64,000 nt of DNA, from contig CALKWZ010000069.1 in the NCBI GenBank assembly GCA_938003985.1, positions 6,087 through 70,086 of the forward strand. The letters run 5' to 3'. The notes under the pieces are model-generated. The model worked only from the letters and a program-made list of their open reading frames with translations. It was not told the DNA's origin and made no database searches. Made by a program: the position numbers and the translations under genes. Source of the stretch: an uncultured Verrucomicrobiota bacterium (GTDB lineage Bacteria > Verrucomicrobiota > Kiritimatiellia > CAIQIC01 > Lenti-01). Below, in pieces: positions 9,586 through 17,969 of the stretch (the stretch's first letter is position 1; the number at the start of each line of letters is the position of its first letter).

Positions 9586-10405
9586 TCGCCGCAAAACGGC
9601 CCGAATTTCTCATCCCGTTGCGCCAGAATGCCTAAAATCACGATACAACCGGCAAAATCGGCCCAAAAACGCCAAAAACGGCCTCAAAATGGCCTTTTTT
9701 CGGGTTGGGAGGGGTTGGGGAGGCGGAAAATCGGGATTTTGGCCATTCCGCACCCGTTGCGGCTCGTTGCCGGCCTACAATGTCACATGGCAGGACGGTC
9801 TTCCCGAAAAGATCAATTATTGAAGGTGTCCCGATTTTCGGCAGGAGGCAGAACGATCTCCAGAGGCTCGGGCGGGGCGCCTGAACTCAGATCGATGGCG
9901 CGGTCGTTGACGGGATATTGTCGGCCGACGTTTGCCGTTGTTCCCACAACGATCCGGTTCAGGCAGGGCGCGGCGGCAACGAGGAAATGGCCGTCTTGGT
10001 CGGTCGGCGGCGGGGGCCAGATCTCGGCGAAGCGGGTTTGGAACTGCGAGAAGCCTTCGGGGGGGCACCGGGACGAGTTCGACAAGGCGATCCGGGAGGG
10101 GCCGCCCGGTCGTGTCGACGACGCGTCCGGAGACGGACACGGCTTTCGGCAGCGCGAAATCCCAGCCCCGGTTCCACAACGAATGGGCCGGGCGAACGAA
10201 GGCCATGGACGAATAACCCTCGGCCATGACCCTCAACTGGTTGTTGCCCCGCGTTGCACGCAGGGTGAAACGGCCTTCCGCGTCGACTCGCGCATGCGCC
10301 GGACGTGCGCCGGCTTCCCTGTCCACGTCGATGATGACCAACCGGGCATGGGGTATCGGCTGCCCCGAGAGATCCGTGACGCGCCCCGAAACCAACCTCG
10401 GGCCC
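9586..10405. repeat. Large direct duplication, copy 2 (about 820 bp)
   Basis: Second copy of the segment at 8368-9187. The right boundary is sharp: after CCTCGGGCCC the copies diverge, in the middle of a coding frame. The left boundary is at TCGCCGC. The 398 bases between the copies hold the unique N-terminal part of the first gene. Confidence 0.95.
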
Positions 10406-10479
10406 GAAACGATCGCCGCAATCACCAGGGTGAAAACACCCAGCGCTGCCAACATGAATGGAATAATTATTCGTTTCAT
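9813..10479 (-). pseudogene. Carboxypeptidase regulatory-like domain protein with C7 frameshift, copy 2
   Basis: It starts at 10479 with a single hydrophobic segment (MLAALGVFTLVIAAIVSG) joined directly to the same beta-sandwich domain as the neighbouring copy. It shares the C7 run (10059-10065) that throws the frame; the corrected frame ends DTFNN at 9813. Compared with the neighbour it has one membrane segment instead of about four, so the two are a common external domain on different membrane anchors. It lies 82 bases downstream of the exported coiled-coil gene, on the same strand. Confidence 0.6.
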
Positions 10480-10561
10480 GAAAAACAGGATGGGCGCAAA
10501 ACCAACTTCACGATGGAGAGTATGCGGGCGGGCGGGCGATGGATTCTGGCCCCGGGGCGAT

Positions 10562-11761
10562 TCACTCGAACGTCTCCTCGATCACGTCTTCGGCGGATTC
10601 GCCGAGGACTTCGGCGCCGCGGCGGACGGGGTCGGTTTTGGGGCGGATGGGGACGGCGGCGGGGGAGACGGAATCTTCGTGGGTGCGGAGGATTTCGAGG
10701 GTCCGCTCGACTTCTTCGTTCGATAGGCCTTGGCGGCGGAGCCGTTGGACCAGTTCCTGGTGCCAGCGGCCATCGTAGCGCAGGTCGGGGTGTTCCCGCG
10801 CGACGGCGCGGGCCCAATCGTTGGTGGCGGCGATTTCCCGGATCTTCTCGCCTTCCTGCTCGCGCAACCGCTCGCGGCGCCGTTGTGCTTCTGCGCTCGC
10901 GGCTTGCATGGCGCGGCGGTGTTCCTCCCGTTGCGCACTTTCCTGGCGATCGATGTCTTGTCGCTCTTGCGCGAACGACTGGGTTTCGCGCAGCAGCAGC
11001 GCGCCCCATTGCGCCAGCAGATCCAGTTCGGCGGCGGTGGGCGGGCGAGTGCCCGGCGTCCGGCCGGACGCCACGACGGTGACCCAGAAGCCGTCCACGC
11101 GGGATTCCGCGGGTTTTTGGCCGACGAGGGCGAGGGGCGGGGAGACGACGGTGTTCCAGGCGATGCCGACGGCGGGCAGGGCGATCGTGTTCACGCCGAG
11201 GTTCCAGGTGCCGGCGACGGCGGAGTCGAGCGCGTGCCAGGCCGGGACGACGGCGAGGCCGCTGCCGATGCCGCCGGCGGTGCCCGCCGCGCCCAGCGCG
11301 CCGCGGAAGGCGGTTTCCACGCTGGCTTCCATGAACGCCCACGGATAGGCCAGCCACCAGCCGAATACCCGGCGCTCGGTGCGCTCCTGCGCGACCGAGA
11401 AGTGCCGGCCCCACGCGCGCGGAATGCCTTTGACGGTGAAGCCCAGACCGCATTCCTTGAGAGCCCAATCGAAGCAGGCCGAACTGCCTTTTTTAAGCAT
11501 GTGGTACTTGTTCGCTTCGAAATATTCGCGGAAATTCCGGCCGGCCGCGAAGAAGTGGTCCTTGGCGTAGCGTCCCGGCGGGGCATAGCCCGGGCAGATC
11601 CACACGTCGTACCACGTGCCGGAGGCATCCTGGATGCGCCCGAGGCCCATCAGCTGCTTCTTCTGCTGCCACGACAGGAAATAGCCGGGATCGTCGGCTT
11701 GCGCGCTCGCGGCCAAGCCCCAGCAGGCCAAAATCAGGGTCCAGGTCCAGAATCGCTTCAT
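10562..11761 (-). CDS. Exported coiled-coil protein of unknown function (399 aa)
   Basis: I do not recognise the family. It has a signal peptide (LILACWGLAASAQA), an aromatic-rich N-terminal domain with conserved-looking Cys (GSSACFDWALKECGLGF), a Gly/Ala-rich middle (GALGAAGTAGGIGSG) that could touch a membrane, and from about residue 245 a long charged helical region rich in Gln, Glu and Arg that should form a coiled coil. The start codon overlaps the stop of the upstream RDD gene by four bases (ATGA), so the two are translationally coupled. A role in the envelope is inferred only from the signal peptide. Confidence 0.6.
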   Translation of the reverse strand: MKRFWTWTLILACWGLAASAQADDPGYFLSWQQKKQLMGLGRIQDASGTWYDVWICPGYAPPGRYAKDHFFAAGRNFREYFEANKYHMLKKGSSACFDWALKECGLGFTVKGIPRAWGRHFSVAQERTERRVFGWWLAYPWAFMEASVETAFRGALGAAGTAGGIGSGLAVVPAWHALDSAVAGTWNLGVNTIALPAVGIAWNTVVSPPLALVGQKPAESRVDGFWVTVVASGRTPGTRPPTAAELDLLAQWGALLLRETQSFAQERQDIDRQESAQREEHRRAMQAASAEAQRRRERLREQEGEKIREIAATNDWARAVAREHPDLRYDGRWHQELVQRLRRQGLSNEEVERTLEILRTHEDSVSPAAVPIRPKTDPVRRGAEVLGESAEDVIEETFE

Positions 11762-12306
11762 GGGGGGGCTCCTTGGGGGCGGGCGCCGGTTTTCACGACG
11801 ACGGAACCGGCGATGAGATCGTGCAGGGCGCGGCGCTTGGAATTGAACGTCATGGTGACGATTTCCAGCAGGAACCAGACCATGAGAACCAAGCTTGAAA
11901 TCCAGCTGATCGCGTCGGGCCGGCCGCCGGGATGCAGAAGGTAGAACCGGCCGGTCAGGATCTGGAACAGTTGGTAGGGCAGGAGGAGCAGCATGACGGC
12001 CAACGGAGCGGCGTCGCGCAGGAGCGCTTGGCGGAAGGAGACGTGCCGCCGCTCGGAGACGTCCAGCACGACGACCCCGAGCGCCATTTTGCCGGGCGTC
12101 TGTCCGTGGGTGCCTAAAAAGTAGATTCTGTAGATGAAGAAAAGCAGGCGGGTGACGAGATAGTGCAGCGCCAGGAGGGGAAGCGGGACGGAGGCCGCTT
12201 GCCGCCAGACCCAGCTCGCGATCAGCGTGACGGGGAGCAAAACGAGACTATCGACGAATTCGGCGAAAAAGCGCCGCCAGAACGTCCGGTATTTTCGCTC
12301 GATCAT
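11758..12306 (-). CDS. RDD family membrane protein (182 aa)
   Basis: The RDD signature is visible: RRFFAEFVDSLVLLPVTL at the N-terminus, TPGKMALGVVVLD in the middle and KRRALHDLIAGSVVV at the end, with several hydrophobic helices between. RDD proteins are small polytopic membrane proteins, some linked to ion transport, mostly uncharacterised. The ATG at 12306 is chosen because it sits just before the conserved Arg-rich start. An upstream in-frame TTG at 12354 would add 16 residues without family character. It is coupled to the following exported protein by a 4-base overlap. Confidence 0.75.
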   Translation of the reverse strand: MIERKYRTFWRRFFAEFVDSLVLLPVTLIASWVWRQAASVPLPLLALHYLVTRLLFFIYRIYFLGTHGQTPGKMALGVVVLDVSERRHVSFRQALLRDAAPLAVMLLLLPYQLFQILTGRFYLLHPGGRPDAISWISSLVLMVWFLLEIVTMTFNSKRRALHDLIAGSVVVKTGARPQGAPP

Positions 12307-12714
12307 GCGGAGATGCGCTTTCTGCCTGTGCGGCGGCCATTCACCTGGCGGCAAATCTTACGCGGGAGTTTCGCCGCAGACAATCCAATTCGGCCGGTCA
12401 CCGGAAGGACAAGATCGGGGAAAGATTCTCACGCCAAGACGCGAAGAGCGCAAAGGCCGGGCATAGGTTGGATTTTCTGTAGCTGGCCTCGGCGAGGCCG
12501 GCCAAAAGAAAACAGCCCCGGCCCCACCGGGGCCGGCTACAACAAATTCGGAACCGCTTCGTGGTGGGGGGGGATTGGTCAAGCGGTTCGACGGATTCGG
12601 GGTTCGGCGGGGCATGGGCGCTTGCGGGGGGCGGGGCGGACGTGCGATGATGCACCCTCGCGCGTCCGGGAAGAGCCCGGCGCGGCAACCCGTCCAGAGC
12701 AGAGGAGATTCGCC
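12307..12714. other. Divergent intergenic region with repeats
   Basis: No gene is visible in these 408 bases between the divergent RDD and YgfK-like genes. It contains a CACGCCAAGACGCGAAGAGCGCAAAG-like dispersed repeat near 12430-12454 (first 20 bases CACGCCAAGACGCGAAGAGC) and the second REP-like palindrome. A good Shine-Dalgarno site (AGAGGAG, 12701) serves the downstream gene. Confidence 0.6.
12470..12553. repeat. REP-like palindromic element, copy 2
   Basis: Matches 7273-7353: GTAGCTGGCC at the left, AACAGCCCCGGCCCCACCGG at the right and CTACAACAAA at the end. In this copy the left hairpin has become CCTCGGCGAGG, still self-complementary although its sequence differs from copy 1, so pairing is kept while sequence changes. 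Confidence 0.75.
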
Positions 12715-15700
12715 ATGTCCGATCGTTTTCAGCCGTTGAGCATCAGCCAGGTCGCCCCGTGGGTTTTCGCGGAGCTGGAGAAGCGCGGGAGCATCTTCGG
12801 GATTCCGAAAGAACTGTTCTTCCGGCCGGCGGCGGGCGACGCGTTCAAGACGGCGATGTACGGGCAGCCGCTGGAGACGCCGTTCGGCGTGGCGGCGGGG
12901 CCGCATTCGCAGATGTCGCAGAACATCGTGGCGGCGTGGCTGACGGGCTCGCGGTTCATCGAGCTGAAGACGATCCAGACCCTCGACGAGCTGGAAGTGT
13001 CCAAGCCCTGCATCGACATCCAGGACGAAGGCTACAACGTCGAATGGTCGCAGGAGCTGAAGATCGACCAGTCGTTCAACGAGTACCTGATGGGCTGGGT
13101 GCTGGTCCACGCGCTGCAGCACAAGTTCGGGTTCAAGGGCGCGCCGGGCCTGATCTTCAACATGAGCGTGGGCTACAACCTGGAAGGCATCCTCAAGCCC
13201 AACGTGCAGAGTTTCCTGAAGCGCATGGACGACGCCGGCGACGCGCTGGCGGCGACGGTCGCCGAAGTGGCGAAGGTCTATCCCGCGATCCGGGACGTGA
13301 AGATTCCTTCGCGGCTGTCGGACAACGTGACGCTTTCGACGATGCACGGCTGTCCGCCGGACGAGATCGGGCGCATCGCGGCGTACCTGATCGAAGAGCG
13401 CGGGCTGCACACGAACGTGAAGCTGAACCCGACGCTGCTGGGGCCGGACGGCCTGCGCGGCATTTTGAACGGCGACCTCGGCTTCCGCCAGGTGACGGTG
13501 CCGGACGAGGCGTTCGGGCACGACTTGAAGTATCCGGACGCGCTGAAGATCCTGAACGACCTGCGGGCGCGCGCGGCGAAGAAGGGCGTGAAGTTCGGCG
13601 TGAAGCTCTCCAACACGCTGGAAGTCATCAACCACCGGAACGAATTCTCCAAGAAGGAGAAGATGATGTACCTGTCGGGCCGGCCCCTGCAGGCGATCAC
13701 CGTGAACCTGGCGGCGAAGCTCGCGCAGGAATTCAAGGGCGATTTGCCGATGTCCTATGCGGGCGGCGCGGATTGCTGGAACGTGGCGGACCTGCTGGCG
13801 TGCGGCATGACGACGATCACGACCAGCTCCGACCTGCTGCGGCCGGGCGGCTACGCGCGCACGCTGCAATACGTGTCCGAGACGGCGGCGGCGATGGCCA
13901 AGGCCGGCGCGAAGGACCTGCCGGCGTTCATCCTGGCCAAGGCCGGGGCGAAGGGCGGCGACGTGAAGGCGGCGGCGCTGGCGAATCTCGTGAAGTACGC
14001 GGCGGATGTGAAGAAGAACGCGCTCTACCAGCGCGACACCTACGTGCGGCAGGACACCAAGACGACGCGCCCGCTGGGGCTGTTCGACTGCGTGCAGGCG
14101 CCGTGCGTGGACATCTGCCCGATCAGCCAGGACGTGCCGGCCTACATGCAGGCGGTCAAGGACGGGAAGTTCGACGAAGCGACGGCGATCGTGCGCCGCG
14201 ACAACGTGATGGGCGCCTCGCTGGGCCGCGCCTGCGACCACGCCTGCGAGCTGCCCTGCACCCGCGTGCACTACGATCTGCCGCTGGCCATCCGCGAAAT
14301 GAAGCGGTTCATCATGGAAACGGGCAAGGATCCGGCGATCCGGGTGGGCCCGGCGCGCGCGACGAAGGTGGCGGTGATCGGCGCGGGGCCCTGCGGCCTC
14401 TCGGCGGCCGGTTTCCTGCGCGAAGGCGGCGTGGCCGTGACGATCTTCGATTCCCGCAAGCAGGCCGGCGGCATGGCGACCATGACGCTGCCGACCTACC
14501 GCCTGATGCCCCCCGTGGTGCAGCAGGACGTGAAGCGCCTGGAAGCCGCGGGCGTGGAATTCAAGTTCGGCCAGACCGCCGGGCGCGATTTCTCGCTGGC
14601 GGACCTGAAGCGGCAGGGCTACGACTACGTCGTGGTGGCGGCGGGCGCGATGAAAGGCGTCGCGCTGGGCATCGAAGGCGAAACCGCGCAAGGCGTGCTG
14701 GACGGCATCACCTTGCTGCGGCAGGTGTGGGACGGCGAGGTGACGTCGCTCAAGGGCCGCGTGGGCGTGATCGGCGGCGGCGACGTCGCGATGGACTGCG
14801 CGCGGGTGGCCAAGCGCCTCGGCGGCGACGTGACGGTGATCTATCGCCGCACGCGCGAGGAAATGCCGGCGCACCACGAAGAGCTGATGAGCCTGCTGCA
14901 CGAGCGGATTCCGATCCAGGAACTCTCCGCGCCCAAGGCGGTCGTGGTCGCCGACGGCAAGGTCAAGGGCCTGAAGTGCGCGACGATGCAGCTGGGCGAG
15001 CCGGATGCCTCCGGCCGGCGGCGGCCCGTCGAAGTGCCCGGCGCCGACTTCACGCTGGAATTGGACGTGATCATCGCGGCCATCGGCCAGCAACCGTACC
15101 TGGATTTCCTGAAGGACAGCGGCATCGCGACGAACCGCAAGGGCTACGTCGTGGCCGACGAGGCGACCTGCACGACGAACGTGCCGGACGTCTTCGCGGG
15201 CGGCGACGCGGTCAACGACGGGCCGCTCTCGCTGGTGAAGGCGGAAGGCGACGGCAAGAAGATCGCGGCCGAGATCCTGCGCCGCGTGGCGGGCGTCGAG
15301 CCGCCGGCGGAGCCGATGCGCTGCACGGGCGGGCTGGACCTGCCCGAGCGGCTGCGCCAGCAGGCCACGCGCGTCCCGCGCGTGGACGTGCCCGAGCTGC
15401 CGCTGGCGAAGCGCAACGGGTTCGACGAAGTCATCCTGACGATGACGCCGGCGGTCGCGCAGGCCGAGGCCGCGCGCTGCCTGCGCTGCGACCAGTTCTG
15501 CTCGCTGTGCACGAGCGTGTGTCCGAACCAGGCCTTCCTGACCTACGAAAGCCAGCCGTTCGCGGCGGATCTGGCGACCTGGACGGTGCGGGGCGGCCGC
15601 GGCGTGGCCGACAAGCCGCAGCGCTTCGCCGTGGTGCAGGCCTCGCAGACGGCGGTGCTGACGGACTTCTGCAACGAGTGCGGCAACTGCGCGACGTTCT

Positions 15701-16044
15701 GTCCGACCGCGGGCCGGCCCTACGTCGACAAGCCGCGGCTGTACGTCGCGAAGAGCGAATTCGAGGCGCAGGCCGACAACGCGTTCCGGATCACGGGCGC
15801 GGGCGCGGCGCGGAAGATCGCGGGCCGGTTCGGCGACGCGACGCACGAGCTGGCGCCGCAGGGCGCGGGCTACGTCTACCGCGCGCCGGGGCTGAAGGTG
15901 GCGCTGGACGCCACCCTCAAGCCGCAGGGCGAGCCGGAAGTTTCCGCGGCGGACGGCGCGACGCTGGGCCTGGTGCCGGCGGCGATCCTGGCCACGCTGC
16001 TGCGCGGCATCGCGCCGGAACAGTTGCCCGTCGTGGCGGAATAG
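12715..16044 (+). CDS. ygfK: YgfK-type putative selenate reductase / NAD(P)-linked flavo-iron-sulfur oxidoreductase (1109 aa)
   Basis: The order is that of YgfK: a dihydroorotate dehydrogenase-like barrel (residues 1 to about 430, e.g. GVAAGPHSQMSQNIVAAWL); a glutamate synthase small-subunit-type Fe-S helical domain (CVQAPCVDICPISQDVPAY, about 459); an FAD/NAD module with VIGAGPCGLSAAG (about 553) and VIGGGDVAMDCARVA (about 684); and C-terminal clusters CLRCDQFCSLCTSVCP (about 922) and CNECGNCATFCP (about 985). In Escherichia coli ygfK lies in a gene set tied to anaerobic purine and hydantoin breakdown; the true electron donor and acceptor are not settled. Here it stands alone, but fdrA and DUF1116 genes, also linked to purine-derived carbamoyl compounds, lie 28 kb away. 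The start is the ATG after AGAGGAG; a terminator follows at once. Confidence 0.85.
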   Translation: MSDRFQPLSISQVAPWVFAELEKRGSIFGIPKELFFRPAAGDAFKTAMYGQPLETPFGVAAGPHSQMSQNIVAAWLTGSRFIELKTIQTLDELEVSKPCIDIQDEGYNVEWSQELKIDQSFNEYLMGWVLVHALQHKFGFKGAPGLIFNMSVGYNLEGILKPNVQSFLKRMDDAGDALAATVAEVAKVYPAIRDVKIPSRLSDNVTLSTMHGCPPDEIGRIAAYLIEERGLHTNVKLNPTLLGPDGLRGILNGDLGFRQVTVPDEAFGHDLKYPDALKILNDLRARAAKKGVKFGVKLSNTLEVINHRNEFSKKEKMMYLSGRPLQAITVNLAAKLAQEFKGDLPMSYAGGADCWNVADLLACGMTTITTSSDLLRPGGYARTLQYVSETAAAMAKAGAKDLPAFILAKAGAKGGDVKAAALANLVKYAADVKKNALYQRDTYVRQDTKTTRPLGLFDCVQAPCVDICPISQDVPAYMQAVKDGKFDEATAIVRRDNVMGASLGRACDHACELPCTRVHYDLPLAIREMKRFIMETGKDPAIRVGPARATKVAVIGAGPCGLSAAGFLREGGVAVTIFDSRKQAGGMATMTLPTYRLMPPVVQQDVKRLEAAGVEFKFGQTAGRDFSLADLKRQGYDYVVVAAGAMKGVALGIEGETAQGVLDGITLLRQVWDGEVTSLKGRVGVIGGGDVAMDCARVAKRLGGDVTVIYRRTREEMPAHHEELMSLLHERIPIQELSAPKAVVVADGKVKGLKCATMQLGEPDASGRRRPVEVPGADFTLELDVIIAAIGQQPYLDFLKDSGIATNRKGYVVADEATCTTNVPDVFAGGDAVNDGPLSLVKAEGDGKKIAAEILRRVAGVEPPAEPMRCTGGLDLPERLRQQATRVPRVDVPELPLAKRNGFDEVILTMTPAVAQAEAARCLRCDQFCSLCTSVCPNQAFLTYESQPFAADLATWTVRGGRGVADKPQRFAVVQASQTAVLTDFCNECGNCATFCPTAGRPYVDKPRLYVAKSEFEAQADNAFRITGAGAARKIAGRFGDATHELAPQGAGYVYRAPGLKVALDATLKPQGEPEVSAADGATLGLVPAAILATLLRGIAPEQLPVVAE

Positions 16045-16065
16045 CCGGAACACGCGGCAGGCTAG

Positions 16066-16097
16066 GGCGGGATGGTTTCAAGCCATCCCGCCTTTTT
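16066..16097 (+). terminator. Rho-independent terminator of the ygfK-like gene
   Basis: GGCGGGATGG and CCATCCCGCC pair perfectly around the loop TTTCAAG and are followed by TTTTT, 22 bases after the stop codon. Confidence 0.9.
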
Positions 16098-16147
16098 GCT
16101 TGTGAATATCCCGCGGTCGTCCGCCTTTGCGCCGCCGTATTCGCCGT

Positions 16148-16171
16148 GTCAGATGTTTACAAACAACTGTC
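16148..16171. promoter_or_regulatory. Operator-like palindrome, site A
   Basis: CAGATGTTTACAAACAACTG (16150-16169) matches site B at 16811-16830 with one change. The motif is a near-perfect palindrome of TGTTT/AAACA. It lies just beyond the 3' end of the double-HTH regulator and after the ygfK terminator. Confidence 0.6.
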
Positions 16172-16199
16172 GGAGCGAACAACGGCCGACGTGGGCCTA

Positions 16200-16799
16200 T
16201 CAGGCTTGCCGCAGCAGCCGAATGAGGACGCGGCCGACCGGATGTGTCGGGGGCTGGAAACGGTAAACGCCGCGATGCTTGGCGATGAATCCGCTCTGGA
16301 CCAGAATCTGCAAATGTTGAGAGAGTGCCGAGCGCGAGTAGCCGAGGCGGCGTTGCAGTTCCCCGATCGTGCCCTGATGCGCACACAAGGCCTTGACGAT
16401 GGCCAATCTTCGTTCGTTCGCAAGCCCCATGGCCATCTGGACGATGTCGGCATCGCGGCCGGGGGGATACGCACGCATGGCGGACCGGAGGCTCTTGAGC
16501 AACGGCGCGGCGGATGGCACTTGCGGGTCCGGTTCCAGGCGATAGATCAGCGGGAGTCCTTGCCGTTGCGCCTTCAGAAGCCCGCGGGATTGAATACGGC
16601 GCAATTCCTGGCTGGCATCGGACCGCTTCACCCCGACCGCCTCGCCCAGATCTTTGACGCATTGGCCGGGCCGTTCGCAAAGCGCGCGCAACAATTGGAT
16701 CCGCTTGCGCCCCGCCAGCATTTTGCAGGTACGCCACAAGGTGGGATTCAAGCCGAAGCCCGAGACGGTTTTCATGCACATGAAGAATGGCATGCCCAT
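16200..16799 (-). CDS. Transcriptional regulator with two ArsR-like winged-helix domains (199 aa)
   Basis: Two helix-turn-helix units are visible in tandem. Residues about 20-90 read RKRIQLLRALCERPGQCVKD ... KRSDASQELRRIQSRGLL, and residues about 120-185 read NERRLAIVKALCAHQGTIGE ... SRSALSQHLQILVQSGFI followed by a wing (KHRGVYRFQ). Both resemble ArsR-type domains. No metal-binding Cys pair typical of ArsR/SmtB is seen, so the signal is unknown. A single chain with two ArsR domains can act like a built-in dimer. The start at 16799 directly adjoins operator-like site B, suggesting autoregulation, and the divergent PAP2 gene may share that site. ATGs a few codons in (MCMKTVSG) are alternative starts. 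Confidence 0.75.
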   Translation of the reverse strand: MGMPFFMCMKTVSGFGLNPTLWRTCKMLAGRKRIQLLRALCERPGQCVKDLGEAVGVKRSDASQELRRIQSRGLLKAQRQGLPLIYRLEPDPQVPSAAPLLKSLRSAMRAYPPGRDADIVQMAMGLANERRLAIVKALCAHQGTIGELQRRLGYSRSALSQHLQILVQSGFIAKHRGVYRFQPPTHPVGRVLIRLLRQA

Positions 16800-16807
16800 C
16801 CGCGAGT

Positions 16808-16833
16808 GTACAGATGTTTATAAACAACTGTAC
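16808..16833. promoter_or_regulatory. Operator-like palindrome, site B
   Basis: A 26-bp palindrome runs GTACAGATGTTTA / TAAACAACTGTAC with one mismatched pair. It sits 9 bases upstream of the regulator start on one side and about 70 bases upstream of the PAP2 gene on the other, the expected place for an operator of a divergent promoter. It contains TATAAA, which could serve as a -10 box. Confidence 0.65.
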
Positions 16834-16903
16834 ATCGTCCGTGTCCGGGTGGACATGGGAACCTGGGCCTGCTAGCATCCCCCTGAATGAGGAAGGTGGG
16901 TTT

Positions 16904-17821
16904 ATGAATACGCTGGGACTGGAATTCCTGAAGCGGCTGCAGGAGTGGCGCACGCCGGCGATCGAGGAGTTTTTCCTCGGGGTGACGCGGGGCGGGGAGG
17001 GCTTCTGGATCCTGGCCATCGCCGGTTCGATCTTCTGGCTGTTCGGGGCGCGCATCGCGTACCGGATGGGTTTCGCGCTGGCGACGGGCGACCTGCTGAC
17101 GGGCGCGCTGAAGAGCACGCTCTGCGTGCCGCGGCCGTGGCTGCGCGACCCGGCGATCCTGCCGGTGCCGGAAGCGCAATACGGTGCGTTCGGCTACTCG
17201 TTCCCGAGCGGCCACGCGGCGAACACCGCGGTGCTGTGGGGCGGGCTGGCGGCGGCGGTCCGCCGCTGGTGGCTGTGGGTGCCGGCGCTGGCGTGGATCG
17301 GCCTGATGGCGTTCTCGCGCTTGGTGCTGGGCGTGCATACGCCGCTGGACGTGGCCGGTTCGTTGCTCTTGGCGATTCCCGTGGTCTGGGGCATGGGGGC
17401 GCTCTACGACTGGACGGAGCGGAATCCGTCGAAACGCTGGCTCGTGCTGGCGGGCGCGGTGCTGGTGGCGCTGGCGGCGTGGGCGTTCGTGCGCTTCAAG
17501 CCCATGCCCGAAGGCAGCGATCCGAATTTCTCCAAGGACGCGTTCCGGTCGGTCTGGGGCGTGCTGGGCTTTTTCTGGGCGTGGAGTTTCGAGCGCAAGC
17601 ACGTGCGCTACGAGCCGGCGAAGCTGGGCGGCTACCGGATCCTGGCGGTGGCGGTGGGCGTGCTGGTGCTCTCGCTGATGATCGGCAATCTGCCGCGGTT
17701 GCTGGCGCCCTTCCTGGGGCTGGAGATCGCGTCGTACGTCTTGGCGGCGGCGAATCCGGTCTGGATCTTCGTGGTCTGGCCGTTCCTGCTCAAGGGCCTC
17801 GAAAAGCCCGCGCCGCGCTGA
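16904..17821 (+). CDS. PAP2-family membrane phosphatase (305 aa)
   Basis: The three acid-phosphatase signature blocks are present: KSTLCVPRP (KX6RP, about residue 69), the PSGH block (about 100) and SRLVLGVHTPLD (SR-x5-H-x3-D, about 138), between hydrophobic helices. An extra C-terminal half adds four or more membrane segments, so it is longer than minimal PAP2 enzymes. PAP2 membrane enzymes remove phosphate from lipid phosphates such as undecaprenyl diphosphate or phosphatidate; which one is not readable. The ATG follows GGAAGGTGG. It is divergent from the double-HTH regulator across operator site B. Confidence 0.85.
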   Translation: MNTLGLEFLKRLQEWRTPAIEEFFLGVTRGGEGFWILAIAGSIFWLFGARIAYRMGFALATGDLLTGALKSTLCVPRPWLRDPAILPVPEAQYGAFGYSFPSGHAANTAVLWGGLAAAVRRWWLWVPALAWIGLMAFSRLVLGVHTPLDVAGSLLLAIPVVWGMGALYDWTERNPSKRWLVLAGAVLVALAAWAFVRFKPMPEGSDPNFSKDAFRSVWGVLGFFWAWSFERKHVRYEPAKLGGYRILAVAVGVLVLSLMIGNLPRLLAPFLGLEIASYVLAAANPVWIFVVWPFLLKGLEKPAPR

Positions 17822-17842
17822 GCGGCGCGCGCCGCAAAGTTC

Positions 17843-17890
17843 TTACGTTCCACGTAAAACCCGCGCAAACTTTTCACGTTCTACGTAAAA
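17843..17890. repeat. Dimeric 31-bp-spaced palindromic repeat, copy 1
   Basis: Two units TTACGTTCCACGTAAAA (17843) and TCACGTTCTACGTAAAA (17874) are spaced 31 bases. The same dimer, inverted and also spaced 31 bases, is at 59720-59769. Each unit is a palindrome with core TTTTACG-N5-CGTAAAA. It follows the PAP2 stop. Confidence 0.8.
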
Positions 17891-17969
17891 CCGGTCCAAT
17901 CGGGGCTTGGCGGCGGCGGGGGCGGGGCGTAGGATGAGGGTGCGGGCGGACGCCGCGGAGGAACTGCGC

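Noticed and set aside
8140..11082. A long plus-strand frame across the duplicated segment
   Set aside because: It reads through both repeat copies and non-coding DNA. The minus strand holds signal or membrane segments and a recognisable beta-sandwich domain.
12358..16053. A 1231-codon antisense frame opposite the ygfK-like gene
   Set aside because: His/Arg-rich shadow frame without any domain; it mirrors codon bias.
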